NCBI GenBank assembly: GCA_913009755.1
Contig: CAJVWU010000033.1
Coordinates: forward strand, 1 to 40,944
Length of the DNA: 40,944 bases
Source of the DNA: an uncultured Bacteroidia bacterium
Lineage (GTDB): Bacteria; Bacteroidota; Bacteroidia; Bacteroidales; F082
Direction: 5' to 3'
The translations under genes and the position numbers were made by a program. Under the pieces are notes generated by a model. That model did not search any database. It saw only the letters and a program-made list of their open reading frames with translations, and was not told the origin of the DNA. This document shows, in pieces, positions 30,944 through 39,272 of the stretch (within the stretch, counting starts at the first letter, position 1; the number at the start of each line of letters is the position of its first letter).

Positions 30944-32476
30944 ATGAAGACATTTTTGTTAATCGGATTAATTTTTCTGTCAATTGCATCGTATTGTCAA
31001 GAGTACTTTAACCAACGTTTTGGTTTTAGCCCTTTTACATGGGTGCCCGATGGGGCATTGAATTTACTTGAAATAGAAGACGGTTATATTGTTAATGGAG
31101 GAACCGGAGATCCAAATAATCCCTTTTGGCTTCGGTTGGGTATTACAAAATTGGATTTCTACGGTAATATTTTATGGAGAAAAAACTGGGGAGACACTAC
31201 ATCTGTTTGGTATTATGCAGACAGAAAATCGTTAATTAGACACCTTAATGCTTACTATTCAATTGGCAGTAAACAAACCTGGTATGAAGCAGGCAGCCAT
31301 GGCGAAATGGTAATGATCAAATACAATGATGACTTTGATACAGTTTGGACAGCCTATTATGGAAAAAAGGCGCCTCCTTACGACACATCTTATATTCCCA
31401 GGAGTTTTGCAGCAATACCTGATGGCTTCGTTGTCGTTGGTACGAACTCTCCTAATTATGGAGAAGACTCTTATGCGTTCTTGCTAAGAACGGATTCTCT
31501 TGGCAATGTAATCTGGGAACAGGATTATGGTAGTGATGATTTCTTTTACCAAGGGCTTAGTGTTATATCAACTACAGATAATGGATATGCTATAGGTGGG
31601 GATAAGTTTGTTTTCGGGCATCATGGCACACCAGTTGGAGATCCTATTGTAATAAAGACCGACAGTCTTGGAAATGAGGAATGGGAGATCAACCTTGGCG
31701 GCCAGTACCAAGATGGACCGGCAATTGTTTGTGAGTCGGGTGATGGCAATATCATTGCTGTGTCAAAGTTTGATACGGACTCAATCTATTACGACCAATA
31801 TCTTTCAAGGATTCGGGTAAGCAAGATTTCCAATGATGGGACAATACTAAAAGACAGTCTTTATGGCCCTGAAAGCCGGTATTTAAATGTTTATAATTGT
31901 CGTTTGGTACCAAATGCTGACATTATTGTTTGCGGTACCTTATGGAATCTTACGCCGGATCGTATGGGTTATCTATTCAGGATTAGTGAAAACGGAGACA
32001 GTTTATGGTACAGGCAATATGCCATACTGTATGGAGGAGACAGCAGAAACTACTTTTGTGATGCCATTCCCGTTTATGACGGTGGATTTCTTGCCGGCGG
32101 TTATTGTGTTCCGGTATCACCTGATGAAGGAACTCAGGATGCATGGGCAATAAAAGTGGACAGCCTCGGCTGTGAGAGCCCGAGCTATTGCTGGGTAGGT
32201 GGGAAGGAGTTGAAAATGCCGGCGTTTGGACAAAGTATAGCTATTTTTCCCAATCCGGCAAGGGAAAAGTTTAAAGTCCAAAGTCCGATGTTTGAAGTTG
32301 GGGGAGGTAGTATTGAAATTTATAATTTATTTGGCAGGAAGGTGGAAGAAATACAAGTTCCAAAAGGGCAAACCGAAATTGAAGTAATGACCACGGGCTG
32401 GAAGAAAGGGTTGTATGTGGTGAGGGCGATGTGTAAAGATGGTTCACTTGGGAGTGGGAAGGTGGTGATAAAATAA
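30944..32476 (+). CDS. T9SS-secreted protein with beta-propeller-like repeats
   Basis: The 510-residue protein has a signal peptide (MKTFLLIGLIFLSIASYCQ) and then a series of ~50-residue repeats with the pattern 'DSLGNxxWxxxYG' (RTDSLGNVIWEQDYGSD, KTDSLGNEEWEINLGG, RISENGDSLWYRQY), as in Bacteroidota proteins of predicted beta-propeller fold. A type A T9SS sorting domain occupies the last ~80 residues (AIFPNPAREKF ... WKKGLYVVRAMCKDGS). ATG 30944 is chosen because the signal peptide begins there; the 15 codons before it belong to the preceding fragment's region. It resembles the gene cut by the right edge of the window. Surface or extracellular location is expected; no enzyme motif is seen. 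Confidence 0.85.
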   Translation: MKTFLLIGLIFLSIASYCQEYFNQRFGFSPFTWVPDGALNLLEIEDGYIVNGGTGDPNNPFWLRLGITKLDFYGNILWRKNWGDTTSVWYYADRKSLIRHLNAYYSIGSKQTWYEAGSHGEMVMIKYNDDFDTVWTAYYGKKAPPYDTSYIPRSFAAIPDGFVVVGTNSPNYGEDSYAFLLRTDSLGNVIWEQDYGSDDFFYQGLSVISTTDNGYAIGGDKFVFGHHGTPVGDPIVIKTDSLGNEEWEINLGGQYQDGPAIVCESGDGNIIAVSKFDTDSIYYDQYLSRIRVSKISNDGTILKDSLYGPESRYLNVYNCRLVPNADIIVCGTLWNLTPDRMGYLFRISENGDSLWYRQYAILYGGDSRNYFCDAIPVYDGGFLAGGYCVPVSPDEGTQDAWAIKVDSLGCESPSYCWVGGKELKMPAFGQSIAIFPNPAREKFKVQSPMFEVGGGSIEIYNLFGRKVEEIQVPKGQTEIEVMTTGWKKGLYVVRAMCKDGSLGSGKVVIK

Positions 32477-32592
32477 GTTTTTACAGTAAAAAAGCAGTGA
32501 ATTTACAGCGCTCCCGGGGCCTCGGAATCAAATACCCATCGGAGGCCATTGCAAACCACCTGTTCTGCCAAGACCCCGATCGGTATTATCTG

Positions 32593-34734
32593 TTAATCAA
32601 ACCTTATTTTCACACTGCCGAAAACCTCCCTTCCCGGTCCCGGATGGTATGAATTGCCGTCAGGGTCAGGCTCGGTAAAGGCCATGTATTTGGCATTGGT
32701 AAAATTCCGCACATAAATGCTGCACTCCCCTTTTATCTTCCATATCTTCCATTGATAACCAACGCGGGCATGAAACAGCGTAAACCCCTGTTGCCAGTTT
32801 TGGAAAACAGCCGGATCCAGCCGGTTGTAATAAGCATCAGGATCGGTATAAATAGCCCATTCCGACTGGTACTCACCGGCAAGGCTTACCTGGAAATTTT
32901 TGTTTATTGTATAAACAACCTCGGCATACAACTGATGTTTCGGCGAATTGGGCAGGTATTGTCCGGCGACGGGTGGTTTGGTCAAAACATAAGAAGTATC
33001 GGTGTATATCGGGTCAACCGATGATGAAATGTATTTAAAATCGGAGAAGGTATAAGAAGCCTGCAAACTTAATTTTTTAAGAATCTTCAGGGAAATAAAT
33101 GTTTCAATCCCTAATCTTTTGCTGTTGCCGGCATTTCCGTAAAACACTTCCTGGTTTCCCCTGCCGCTTTGTTTGAAGCGAAAGAAATCGTTTTCGGTAT
33201 TCATCCGGAAACCGGTAATCTCATAATATATTTTCTCACCGAAAAATCCACGTGCACCCACCTCAACACTGTTTGAAGTGGCAGGGACAAGATGGGTGTT
33301 AAACCCTGAATACCCAACCGGGTTGCTTGCCAGTTCTTCGGTTGAAGGCGGCATAAAGCCCTGGCTCCAGTTTACAAACAGGGTCAGTTCATCATAAAAA
33401 TTATAGCTTACCCCAATCCTGTATGATGTGTGATAAAAATCTTTTGACGTGCCGGCCGTGTCGCCCCCCATCATTTTATCAGTTAACCTGTTTTCAATAT
33501 CATCATAACGGATATTCCCGATCAGACTGAACCTGCCGAATTCCATGTTGTAAATGGCATACAACCCCATGCTTTGCTGGTCAATGATCTGATTGGCCAG
33601 CAGGCTGTCCGTTTCAATATTGGTTTCATCTTTGCTGTCAACCCTCAAGGTATCCGCCGCACTTTGCAGCTTGTACATACTTATTTTCTGCCATTTAAGA
33701 TCGCTTCCGATACCAAACGAATGGTTAACTTTTCCGGTAGCAAAATGAAGGTTATATTGAAAAGTAAACCCCGGGTTTGTAATGTCGCTGTATTCAGCAC
33801 ATTTGTTGCTGGTCTCCTTATATCTCCAGGAGTAATAATATCCCATAGCTTCAAAATCATGGTTTTTGTTCAGCAAATATCTGGCGTGCATCCCGAATTT
33901 GTTCCTGTTTGTTTTCTGGTATTCATTAAACGGAATGGCATCGGGATTGGCCTGCCGGGGGTTTTCGGCCACCTGTTCCAGGTTCAGCCCTTCCGGGTTT
34001 TGCTGGAAATAATCGGTGTGGGCTGCTATTTGGGTGATGTACAGTTTTTTGGTTGGATAAAAATTCAGTTTTTCGTAAAGCTTATTGCTCCAGAATGCCT
34101 GATGGTTACGATAGCCGTCACCGCCCGTTCGAGAATACGTAAGACGGTAGTTGATATAATCCTTTGAACCGCCTATTTGTACCAGGGATTTTGTGAAACC
34201 ATAAGAGCCGATAATCTGACTTATTTCACCGCCCAATGGTTTTGCCCCTCCGTTATTGGTATAAATACTGATCACTCCGGCAGCACCGCCACTGCCGTAT
34301 AGTCCGGCGGCAGACCCTCTTAAAACTTCAACTTTTCTTACGGTTGCCCAATCCACACCGTACATGTCGGGGGCAAAACCAGAAGGGTCGTTCACAGGAA
34401 TTCCGTCAAGGAATATTCCAATGCCCCTTATGCCCCGTTCGGTTAAAATTCCCTGTCCGCGAATAGAAATATGAACACGTTCGCCGTCGTGCTGATTGTC
34501 AATTCGCACCCCGGGGACCAACCGTAATGCTTCTTCGGCTCCTATTGTTTTTGGTAATATTGACAGTGTTTTGGGGCTGACCAGCGAAATAGCCCCCGGA
34601 TTCTTTTTAAGTTCAATGGGCAATTTGTTTGACGAAACGACAACCTCTTTTAATTTAATGGTGTCATTAACGGTTTGCCCGGATATTATGTGGCTTACAA
34701 CCAGTAAACCGGTTAAAAACAAATATTTTTTCAT
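32593..34734 (-). CDS. TonB-dependent outer-membrane receptor
   Basis: The 713-residue protein has a signal peptide (MKKYLFLTGLLVVSHIISGQ), a TonB-box-like DTIKLKEVVVSS, a plug domain (residues ~45-150: LRLVPGVRIDNQ, SIRGQGILTERGIRGIGIFLDGIPVNDPSG, EVLRGSAAGLYGSGGAAGVISIYTN) and a 22-strand barrel ending in KIRFD. The plug and size fit siderophore, haem or metal-complex receptors rather than the larger SusC type; there is no SusD partner or carboxypeptidase-like N-terminal domain. A perfect 8-bp inverted repeat lies 42-62 bases before the start. Two minus-strand genes upstream (35471-36076 and 34948-35466) encode other envelope proteins and may belong to the same uptake locus. Confidence 0.92.
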   Translation of the reverse strand: MKKYLFLTGLLVVSHIISGQTVNDTIKLKEVVVSSNKLPIELKKNPGAISLVSPKTLSILPKTIGAEEALRLVPGVRIDNQHDGERVHISIRGQGILTERGIRGIGIFLDGIPVNDPSGFAPDMYGVDWATVRKVEVLRGSAAGLYGSGGAAGVISIYTNNGGAKPLGGEISQIIGSYGFTKSLVQIGGSKDYINYRLTYSRTGGDGYRNHQAFWSNKLYEKLNFYPTKKLYITQIAAHTDYFQQNPEGLNLEQVAENPRQANPDAIPFNEYQKTNRNKFGMHARYLLNKNHDFEAMGYYYSWRYKETSNKCAEYSDITNPGFTFQYNLHFATGKVNHSFGIGSDLKWQKISMYKLQSAADTLRVDSKDETNIETDSLLANQIIDQQSMGLYAIYNMEFGRFSLIGNIRYDDIENRLTDKMMGGDTAGTSKDFYHTSYRIGVSYNFYDELTLFVNWSQGFMPPSTEELASNPVGYSGFNTHLVPATSNSVEVGARGFFGEKIYYEITGFRMNTENDFFRFKQSGRGNQEVFYGNAGNSKRLGIETFISLKILKKLSLQASYTFSDFKYISSSVDPIYTDTSYVLTKPPVAGQYLPNSPKHQLYAEVVYTINKNFQVSLAGEYQSEWAIYTDPDAYYNRLDPAVFQNWQQGFTLFHARVGYQWKIWKIKGECSIYVRNFTNAKYMAFTEPDPDGNSYHPGPGREVFGSVKIRFD

Positions 34735-34775
34735 TTTTTCCTTTTTTAATCAATGATGTTAAATGTTGATTTGAA

Positions 34776-34796
34776 GTATTGATAATCAATCAATAC
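34776..34796. promoter_or_regulatory. 21-bp inverted repeat before the TonB receptor gene
   Basis: GTATTGAT-AATCA-ATCAATAC has two perfect 8-bp arms. It lies in the promoter region of the receptor and is a likely repressor site. It does not fit the classical Fur box well. Confidence 0.5.
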
Positions 34797-34947
34797 AGAT
34801 TTGAAAGGCAGATTTAACAGTTTGATACCTGTTGTTTCAAATGACCGGGTTGTGCTGTTAAAAACTTATGCACGAACAGAAACAGCCCGAAACCGCCACT
34901 TGTTGTTCAGCGGTTAAATGTTAAGGTTGGTAATAGCTGAAAATCTG

Positions 34948-35466
34948 CTATGAACTAAAAAAGGCAGGTTGGGGAGGCGGGGAGGAAACGTCTGTAATAT
35001 TCGGTTTATAATGAAAACTATATACTGCAAAGGAAAAACCGGCAGTCCTGAAATAATTTTGTGATGAATATTTCCGGGGAAAATATTTGTTGCTTTGGGC
35101 CCTCTTTAATTTTCTGGCAGTTTTCTCCCTTTGTTTATGATTTTTGTTGAAACGGACAACCAGTTGTTTTTCTTTGATGTCGTTAATGCAGTAATAATAT
35201 TTTTTTTGTCCGGCAGTCCTGATCTTAACAACATCGTACATTGCCCCTTTATATCGAAACTCCTTACCGGGCCTGATCCATGAAATATCCTTTTTGTCAT
35301 TAACCGGAACCACAATCAGCGAAAGGTCCTTTTCTTTTAACCCCTGTTTGATTCCGTGTTTGATTTCCTGTTGTGCCTGGTGTTGTAATGCACGGAAATA
35401 AAGATAGTATCCCCCGTTGGTGAAGAGAAACAACAAGACAATTATGACTGAACCTGATTTCTTCAT
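34948..35466 (-). CDS. membrane-anchored protein next to the TonB receptor, unknown
   Basis: I do not recognise a named family. The 172-residue protein has one N-terminal membrane segment (SGSVIIVLLFLFTNGGYYLYF), then a basic extracytoplasmic domain with DLSLIVVPVNDKKDISWIRP, EFRYKGAMYDVVKIRT and KKYYYCINDIKEKQLVVRF, and a C-terminal tail HYKPNITDVSSPPPQPAFF. Proteins of this build are common directly before TonB receptor genes in Bacteroidota. ATG 35466 is chosen since the membrane segment follows at once and the longer frame overlaps the previous gene. It starts four bases after that gene's stop, so the two are probably one transcript. Confidence 0.65.
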   Translation of the reverse strand: MKKSGSVIIVLLFLFTNGGYYLYFRALQHQAQQEIKHGIKQGLKEKDLSLIVVPVNDKKDISWIRPGKEFRYKGAMYDVVKIRTAGQKKYYYCINDIKEKQLVVRFNKNHKQREKTARKLKRAQSNKYFPRKYSSQNYFRTAGFSFAVYSFHYKPNITDVSSPPPQPAFFSS

Positions 35467-35470
35467 TCCG

Positions 35471-36076
35471 TTAATACAACTGCGTTGAAAAACCCAAATT
35501 AAGGATGCCTTTATATCCGTAGCCAAATTCGATAAATCCGCCAAACCGCTTTCCTATCCTGATTCCCACAACATTCAACTGGTAGGCAACACTGCTGATA
35601 TTGCCGGTTGACGATTGCACCACTTCATTGGGCGTAAAAGTTTCTTTTCCATAAGTGAACCCCAGGCCGAGGCCCGAATAAACCTGAATGGGACCGTGGT
35701 TATAATAACGGTATTCCCATTCGATGGCCACCGAATAAAACTTACGTTCCAAATCCCCTTCATATTGGCCGACATTGTAAATTTTACTTACAGAACTACT
35801 GATTCCCGCTGTGATTCCCCACATATATAAATCGTTCCTGAAAATATGACGGTAGGTTAAAAACAAAGCCCCCACACTGCTATAATTATCCCTGACATAA
35901 AGTTGCTGAGGATAAAGGCCATCCAGCATTTTTGACTTTAATTGCTTAAACTGGTCGGGAATGATCAGGCCGTAACTGACTGATATATCATGGTGGTTGT
36001 AACTTTGATAATATCCCTGGGCCGTTAAGCCATAAACAGCCGGCAGAAGCAGTAAAAGCATGAATATCTTTTTCAT
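35471..36076 (-). CDS. small outer-membrane beta-barrel protein
   Basis: The 201-residue protein has a signal peptide (MKKIFMLLLLLPAVYGLTAQ) and then about eight to ten amphipathic strands rich in Tyr and Gly (HHDISVSYGLIIPDQF, SVGALFLTYRHIF, YSVAIEWEYRYYNHG, VYSGLGLGFTYGKETF, GGFIEFGYGYKGILNLGFS). This is the pattern of small OmpA/OmpX-like barrels. The C-terminus is FSTQLY, not Phe-ended. It is the first gene of a minus-strand run leading to the TonB receptor, with a -7 box at 36093-36100. Its function is unknown; a structural or auxiliary uptake role is inferred. Confidence 0.75.
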   Translation of the reverse strand: MKKIFMLLLLLPAVYGLTAQGYYQSYNHHDISVSYGLIIPDQFKQLKSKMLDGLYPQQLYVRDNYSSVGALFLTYRHIFRNDLYMWGITAGISSSVSKIYNVGQYEGDLERKFYSVAIEWEYRYYNHGPIQVYSGLGLGFTYGKETFTPNEVVQSSTGNISSVAYQLNVVGIRIGKRFGGFIEFGYGYKGILNLGFSTQLY

Positions 36077-36092
36077 GAAGCTGGTTTTATGC

Positions 36093-36100
36093 CAAAATTA
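36093..36100 (-). promoter_or_regulatory. -7 promoter element of the small barrel gene
   Basis: The minus strand reads TAATTTTG, matching TAnnTTTG, 16 bases before the start at 36076. Confidence 0.5.
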
Positions 36101-36189
36101 GGATTTTTCTGCATCAGATAAGAAATTATGGAACAAATTTTTGGAAAGAAGACCGAAACCCCGCCTCATATTTAAAAAATAGTCGCTTA

Positions 36190-36588
36190 TTATAAAAAAT
36201 CTTTCAGGGTATGACTCCCCATATAGTTGATAAATTCTTCGGTCATTCTTTTGGCCAGGTTGTTATAAATGCAATGTTCTTCCGGACAAATTTTTATTTG
36301 AAGCGGACATTCCTTTACATCAACCCTGCCTTCAATGGCAGTATAAATATCCATCAATGTTAATTCTTCCGGGTTAACATTCATGGTAAAGCCTCCGTGT
36401 GGCCCCCTGAATGAGGTCAGGTAACCGACTTTTGAAAGCCGTTGCAACACTTTGCCAATGTGATGTTTCGATTTATGCAGACTTTCGGAAAGCTGAACTG
36501 CATTGAGTGATTTTTCCGATTTGGCAATCAGGATTGTACTATGCAAAGCAATGGAAGCCGCATCTGAAAAATTGATGATATTAGCCAT
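36190..36588 (-). CDS. Rrf2-family transcriptional regulator, probably Fe-S sensing
   Basis: The 132-residue protein has the Rrf2 winged helix (SIALHSTILIAKSE, LSESLHKSKHHIGKVLQRLSKVGYLTSFRGPHGGF) and, after the wing, a cysteine cluster ECPLQIKICPEEHC in the place where IscR, NsrR and RsrR carry their Fe-S ligands. The three Cys suggest a redox- or NO-sensitive cluster. The -7 box is at 36614-36621. The gene lies between the envelope/TonB genes and the fructosamine-kinase gene, each with separate signals. Its targets are not evident in the window. Confidence 0.9.
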   Translation of the reverse strand: MANIINFSDAASIALHSTILIAKSEKSLNAVQLSESLHKSKHHIGKVLQRLSKVGYLTSFRGPHGGFTMNVNPEELTLMDIYTAIEGRVDVKECPLQIKICPEEHCIYNNLAKRMTEEFINYMGSHTLKDFL

Positions 36589-36613
36589 ATAATGAGTATA
36601 TTTCAGGAAATGG

Positions 36614-36621
36614 CAAAGTTA
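36614..36621 (-). promoter_or_regulatory. -7 promoter element of the Rrf2 gene
   Basis: The minus strand reads TAACTTTG, matching TAnnTTTG, 25 bases before the start at 36588. Confidence 0.5.
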
Positions 36622-36666
36622 ATATTCTTTTATTTCAGAATTTGGTATCCGAAATTATTTAATGAT

Positions 36667-37560
36667 TTACCGGGAGGAACGAACAAGCTGGAATTTTTTT
36701 AAAATTGAATTCACCGAAGCGGAATACCCTCCGCCGAAAAGGTTTACATGAACCATTAAAGGATAAAGATTACAATAATCCAATCGCTGTTGCCAACCCT
36801 TATCCAAAGGGAAATGGTGATTGTATGCTTTATAAAACCGTTCGCTGAACCCTCCAAAAAGTTGCGACATGCCCAGGTCCATTTCGCGGTGGCCATAATA
36901 AACAGCCGGGTCAATGATGACCGCTTCACCGTTTGGGTTGACAATAAAATTGCCTCCCCACAAATCACCGTGAATGAGTGACGGCGGTTCAACGGGGAAA
37001 ATATCTTCCAGTTTTTGATAAAACCGTTCAAAACGTTTGACGGTATCATTCCCGATTTTACCTGCGTTTCTGGCCATCTTCACCTGAAATTCCAGGCGTT
37101 CTTCCCTGAAAAAATCAGTCCATGATTTGTAGCGGCGGTTTGATTGCGGCAGCGAACCAATGTAATTATCATGATCCAACCCGAACATTTCATCCGTATG
37201 CCTGTGTAGTGCTGCCAGCCGTTTGGCAAAAGTTTCCCAGAAATCCGTACTTTTCGTTCCGGGCGGGATATACTTCATGGTCAGGAAAGCTTCTTCGTTG
37301 GTTTCATCCCAGGCAACCACTTCGGGAACGGGAATTTCTCCGGCATCTTCCAGTATCTTCAAGCCAAGTGCCTCTTTTTCAAACATTCCGGGATACAGGG
37401 AGGAGGAATTTATTTTAACAAAATATAAACCCGATAAGGTTTCCACACGAAATGTTTCGTTTATCGAACCCCCGCCAACGGATGAAACCGAAAGTATTTC
37501 CGTTTCTTTTCCGGTAACCGATTCCAGTTTCTTTTTAACGTGATCTTTCCAGGGCATCAT
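36667..37560 (-). CDS. fructosamine kinase family protein
   Basis: The 297-residue protein has the protein-kinase-like fold of the fructosamine/ketosamine-3-kinase family: SSVGGGSINETFRVETLSGLYFVK at the nucleotide loop with its lysine, MFEKEALGLKILEDAG, TMKYIPPG in the hinge, LHRHTDEMFGLDHDNYIG, and the catalytic HGDLWGGNFI followed by IDPAVYYGHREMDLGMSQLFGG. It should phosphorylate glycated amines or a related sugar substrate, helping protein deglycation or sugar-amine use. ATG at 37557 is an equally good start. It stands alone on the minus strand. Confidence 0.92.
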   Translation of the reverse strand: MMPWKDHVKKKLESVTGKETEILSVSSVGGGSINETFRVETLSGLYFVKINSSSLYPGMFEKEALGLKILEDAGEIPVPEVVAWDETNEEAFLTMKYIPPGTKSTDFWETFAKRLAALHRHTDEMFGLDHDNYIGSLPQSNRRYKSWTDFFREERLEFQVKMARNAGKIGNDTVKRFERFYQKLEDIFPVEPPSLIHGDLWGGNFIVNPNGEAVIIDPAVYYGHREMDLGMSQLFGGFSERFYKAYNHHFPLDKGWQQRLDYCNLYPLMVHVNLFGGGYSASVNSILKKFQLVRSSR

Positions 37561-37623
37561 ATTTTTTTAAACTTGGCAACAAATAAACAAAATTCCAGCG
37601 GAATGTGTTCTCAGGGCAAGACA

Positions 37624-38469
37624 CTAACGAACCATGAGTTCCGCTTCTTCGATTACTCTGGCAATCACCGGCTCGCTTAGGCCGAGTTTTCTCATCATGT
37701 CCGATTGACTAATCAGTTCCCTGCAAAGAACAATTCCTTCCTCAAGAATGAGTTTTTTTTGTGAGTTGGTTAAGGAATGCAGCGTAGTTATGGGGTGAAA
37801 TCCCGACTGATCAATAAAATATTTCAAACTGCTGTTTTTAGGATAATCCCACGAGATCACTTCCAGTCCTGCACATTCGGCATATTGGATGGCATCCTGG
37901 GTAAAGCGTGAATTGGTCACCACATAGCCCCTGACATTCAAATTTTTATATCGGCTATCCTCGTTCCATTTTTCTTTGATGTCCCGGAATCTGGAATTGA
38001 TATAAAGCGGTACCTGAACATTTGTTTTCCCGCGGTAATCATGATGAAATTTGCACTCAACAATAACCTGTTCGCCGGGTTTTATGGCTACCACATCCAC
38101 TTCGTGCTGAACACATTTTCCCTGAATGACCTGTCCTGTTTTTACCTCGTAGCCAAAATTTTCAAATAGTCGGCCAACAAATTTCTCAAACGGGAAACCC
38201 GAAGGCCCCAGATCGAATATGGCTTTTTTAAGGCGATACCTTCCCGCCTCACGGTAAGATTTTCTTTTCTTTAAAAGGCCGTAAGCAATCTGATAAATTT
38301 TACGCGTGGGAATGCCATTATAAATGCGTTGCTCAACCTTCAGCACTATTTCGCGAATCCGGGTTTCGTCCACGCCCGAATTCCTTAAAGCGGCCATCAA
38401 CTTACCCCGGTCATACAACACACGGGTTCCGTCTGCCTTGATGATTGTTACCTTGTTTGTCTGATTCAT
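37624..38469 (-). CDS. ATP-cone domain fused to an Mrr-like nuclease domain
   Basis: The 281-residue protein begins with an ATP-cone (residues 4-88: VTIIKADGTRVLYDRGKLMAAL), the nucleotide-sensing domain best known from ribonucleotide reductase and NrdR. A PD-(D/E)xK restriction-endonuclease-like domain follows (FEKFVGRLFENFGYEV at 95-109, then Asp125 in HEVDVVA and Glu138-Cys-Lys140 in VIVECKFH), as in Mrr. The C-terminal ~50 residues (SQSDMMRKLGLSEPVIARVIEEAELM) look like a small helical DNA-binding element. The catalytic residues are intact, so cleavage is plausible, perhaps gated by ATP or dNTP binding. The -7 box at 38475-38482 is five bases before the ATG. No methylase or other defence gene is adjacent. 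Confidence 0.85.
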   Translation of the reverse strand: MNQTNKVTIIKADGTRVLYDRGKLMAALRNSGVDETRIREIVLKVEQRIYNGIPTRKIYQIAYGLLKKRKSYREAGRYRLKKAIFDLGPSGFPFEKFVGRLFENFGYEVKTGQVIQGKCVQHEVDVVAIKPGEQVIVECKFHHDYRGKTNVQVPLYINSRFRDIKEKWNEDSRYKNLNVRGYVVTNSRFTQDAIQYAECAGLEVISWDYPKNSSLKYFIDQSGFHPITTLHSLTNSQKKLILEEGIVLCRELISQSDMMRKLGLSEPVIARVIEEAELMVR

Positions 38470-38474
38470 TTAAA

Positions 38475-38482
38475 CAAAAATA
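38475..38482 (-). promoter_or_regulatory. -7 promoter element of the ATP-cone nuclease gene
   Basis: The minus strand reads TATTTTTG, matching TAnnTTTG, five bases before the start at 38469, so transcription would begin at or just before the ATG. Confidence 0.5.
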
Positions 38483-38537
38483 GATAATTAAATCCAAAAC
38501 CTGTTTTCACAAGTTTGCTTTTTTGACCGGAGTTTGA

Positions 38538-38545
38538 TATTTTTG
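38538..38545 (+). promoter_or_regulatory. -7 promoter element of the Crp/Fnr gene
   Basis: TATTTTTG matches TAnnTTTG, 54 bases before the ATG at 38600. The longer frame start at 38534 would lie upstream of the transcript. Confidence 0.5.
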
Positions 38546-38599
38546 AACAGATTAAATAACCTGATTATTCACGTTTTTAAACAAGTTGATTCATTTGAG

Positions 38600-39229
38600 A
38601 TGATTGATGCAGGTCAAAAAATACGGGAACATCTATCCTTTCTTGGCAAAGACCTGCTTGAAGAGATGACCCGTTCAGCCATTATAAAGGAAATACCGGA
38701 AGGTACCGAAATTCTTCGGGAGGGTCAGTATATCAGAGCCGTTCCTCTTGTAATTGAAGGATTGATCAAAGTCTATAGCCGTTTTGAGGATAAAGAGTTG
38801 TTATTGTATTACATTGAACCATTTCAAAGCTGCATCATGTCGTTCTCGTCTGCCCTGGCCAATGAACCTAGTAAAATTTATGCTGAAACTGAAGAAGATA
38901 CGCTAACCATGCTGCTGCCGGTGGAAAAAGTAAATACCTGGACCAAACAATTTCCCGAAATAAACACCCTTTTTTTTAACCAGTATAATATACGCTATAA
39001 CGAGCTGCTGGAAACCATCCGGTACCTGCTTTATTACAAACTGGACAAACGCATCTATGATTACCTCGTAGAGAAAAGCCGGGTGAAAGGAAGCCAAACC
39101 CTCAAAATAAAACACAAACAAATCGCTTACGAATTGGGGACAGCCAGGGAAGTGGTATCAAGAATCCTGAAGAAACTTGAAAAAGAAGGAAAACTGCGGC
39201 AGGAAGGCGGGCTTATTGTTATCGTTTAG
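38600..39229 (+). CDS. Crp/Fnr-family transcriptional regulator
   Basis: The 209-residue protein has the cyclic-nucleotide-binding-like beta roll (EIPEGTEILREGQYIRAVPLVIEGLIKVYSRFEDKELLLYYIEP), the long dimer helix, and a C-terminal winged helix with LKIKHKQIAYELGTAREVVSRILKKLEKEGKL. The recognition helix has the RE-x-x-SR pattern of Crp/Fnr proteins. Only one Cys (SCIMSF) is present in the sensor part, so there is no Fnr-type Fe-S cluster, and the cAMP-contacting RER/ARS motif is not seen; the signal is unknown. ATG 38600 is chosen from the promoter box at 38538-38545. A Crp-like site just after its stop suggests that it controls the next gene. Confidence 0.9.
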   Translation: MIDAGQKIREHLSFLGKDLLEEMTRSAIIKEIPEGTEILREGQYIRAVPLVIEGLIKVYSRFEDKELLLYYIEPFQSCIMSFSSALANEPSKIYAETEEDTLTMLLPVEKVNTWTKQFPEINTLFFNQYNIRYNELLETIRYLLYYKLDKRIYDYLVEKSRVKGSQTLKIKHKQIAYELGTAREVVSRILKKLEKEGKLRQEGGLIVIV

Positions 39230-39235
39230 CTTTGT

Positions 39236-39251
39236 TGTGACTTAGGTCACT
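39236..39251. promoter_or_regulatory. Crp/Fnr-type binding site before the DUF2892 gene
   Basis: TGTGA-CTTAGG-TCACT fits TGTGA-N6-TCACA with one mismatch. Its centre is about 30 bases upstream of the middle of the -7 box at 39273-39280, the spacing expected for activation by contact with RNA polymerase. Confidence 0.6.
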
Positions 39252-39272
39252 GACAATTATTAATCTGTATTA

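Noticed and set aside
32477..32592. Open frame and a GGCCTC/GAGGCC inverted repeat between convergent genes
   Set aside because: The frame has no start and no recognisable protein; the repeat has short arms, an 18-base loop and no T tract, so neither a gene nor a terminator is supported.
33574..34167. 197-codon open frame on the plus strand
   Set aside because: It is antisense to the TonB receptor barrel and shows no domain pattern or start signal.
34735..34947. Possible cobalamin or other riboswitch before the TonB receptor
   Set aside because: The conserved B12-box sequence pattern is not present on either strand; only the short inverted repeat stands out.
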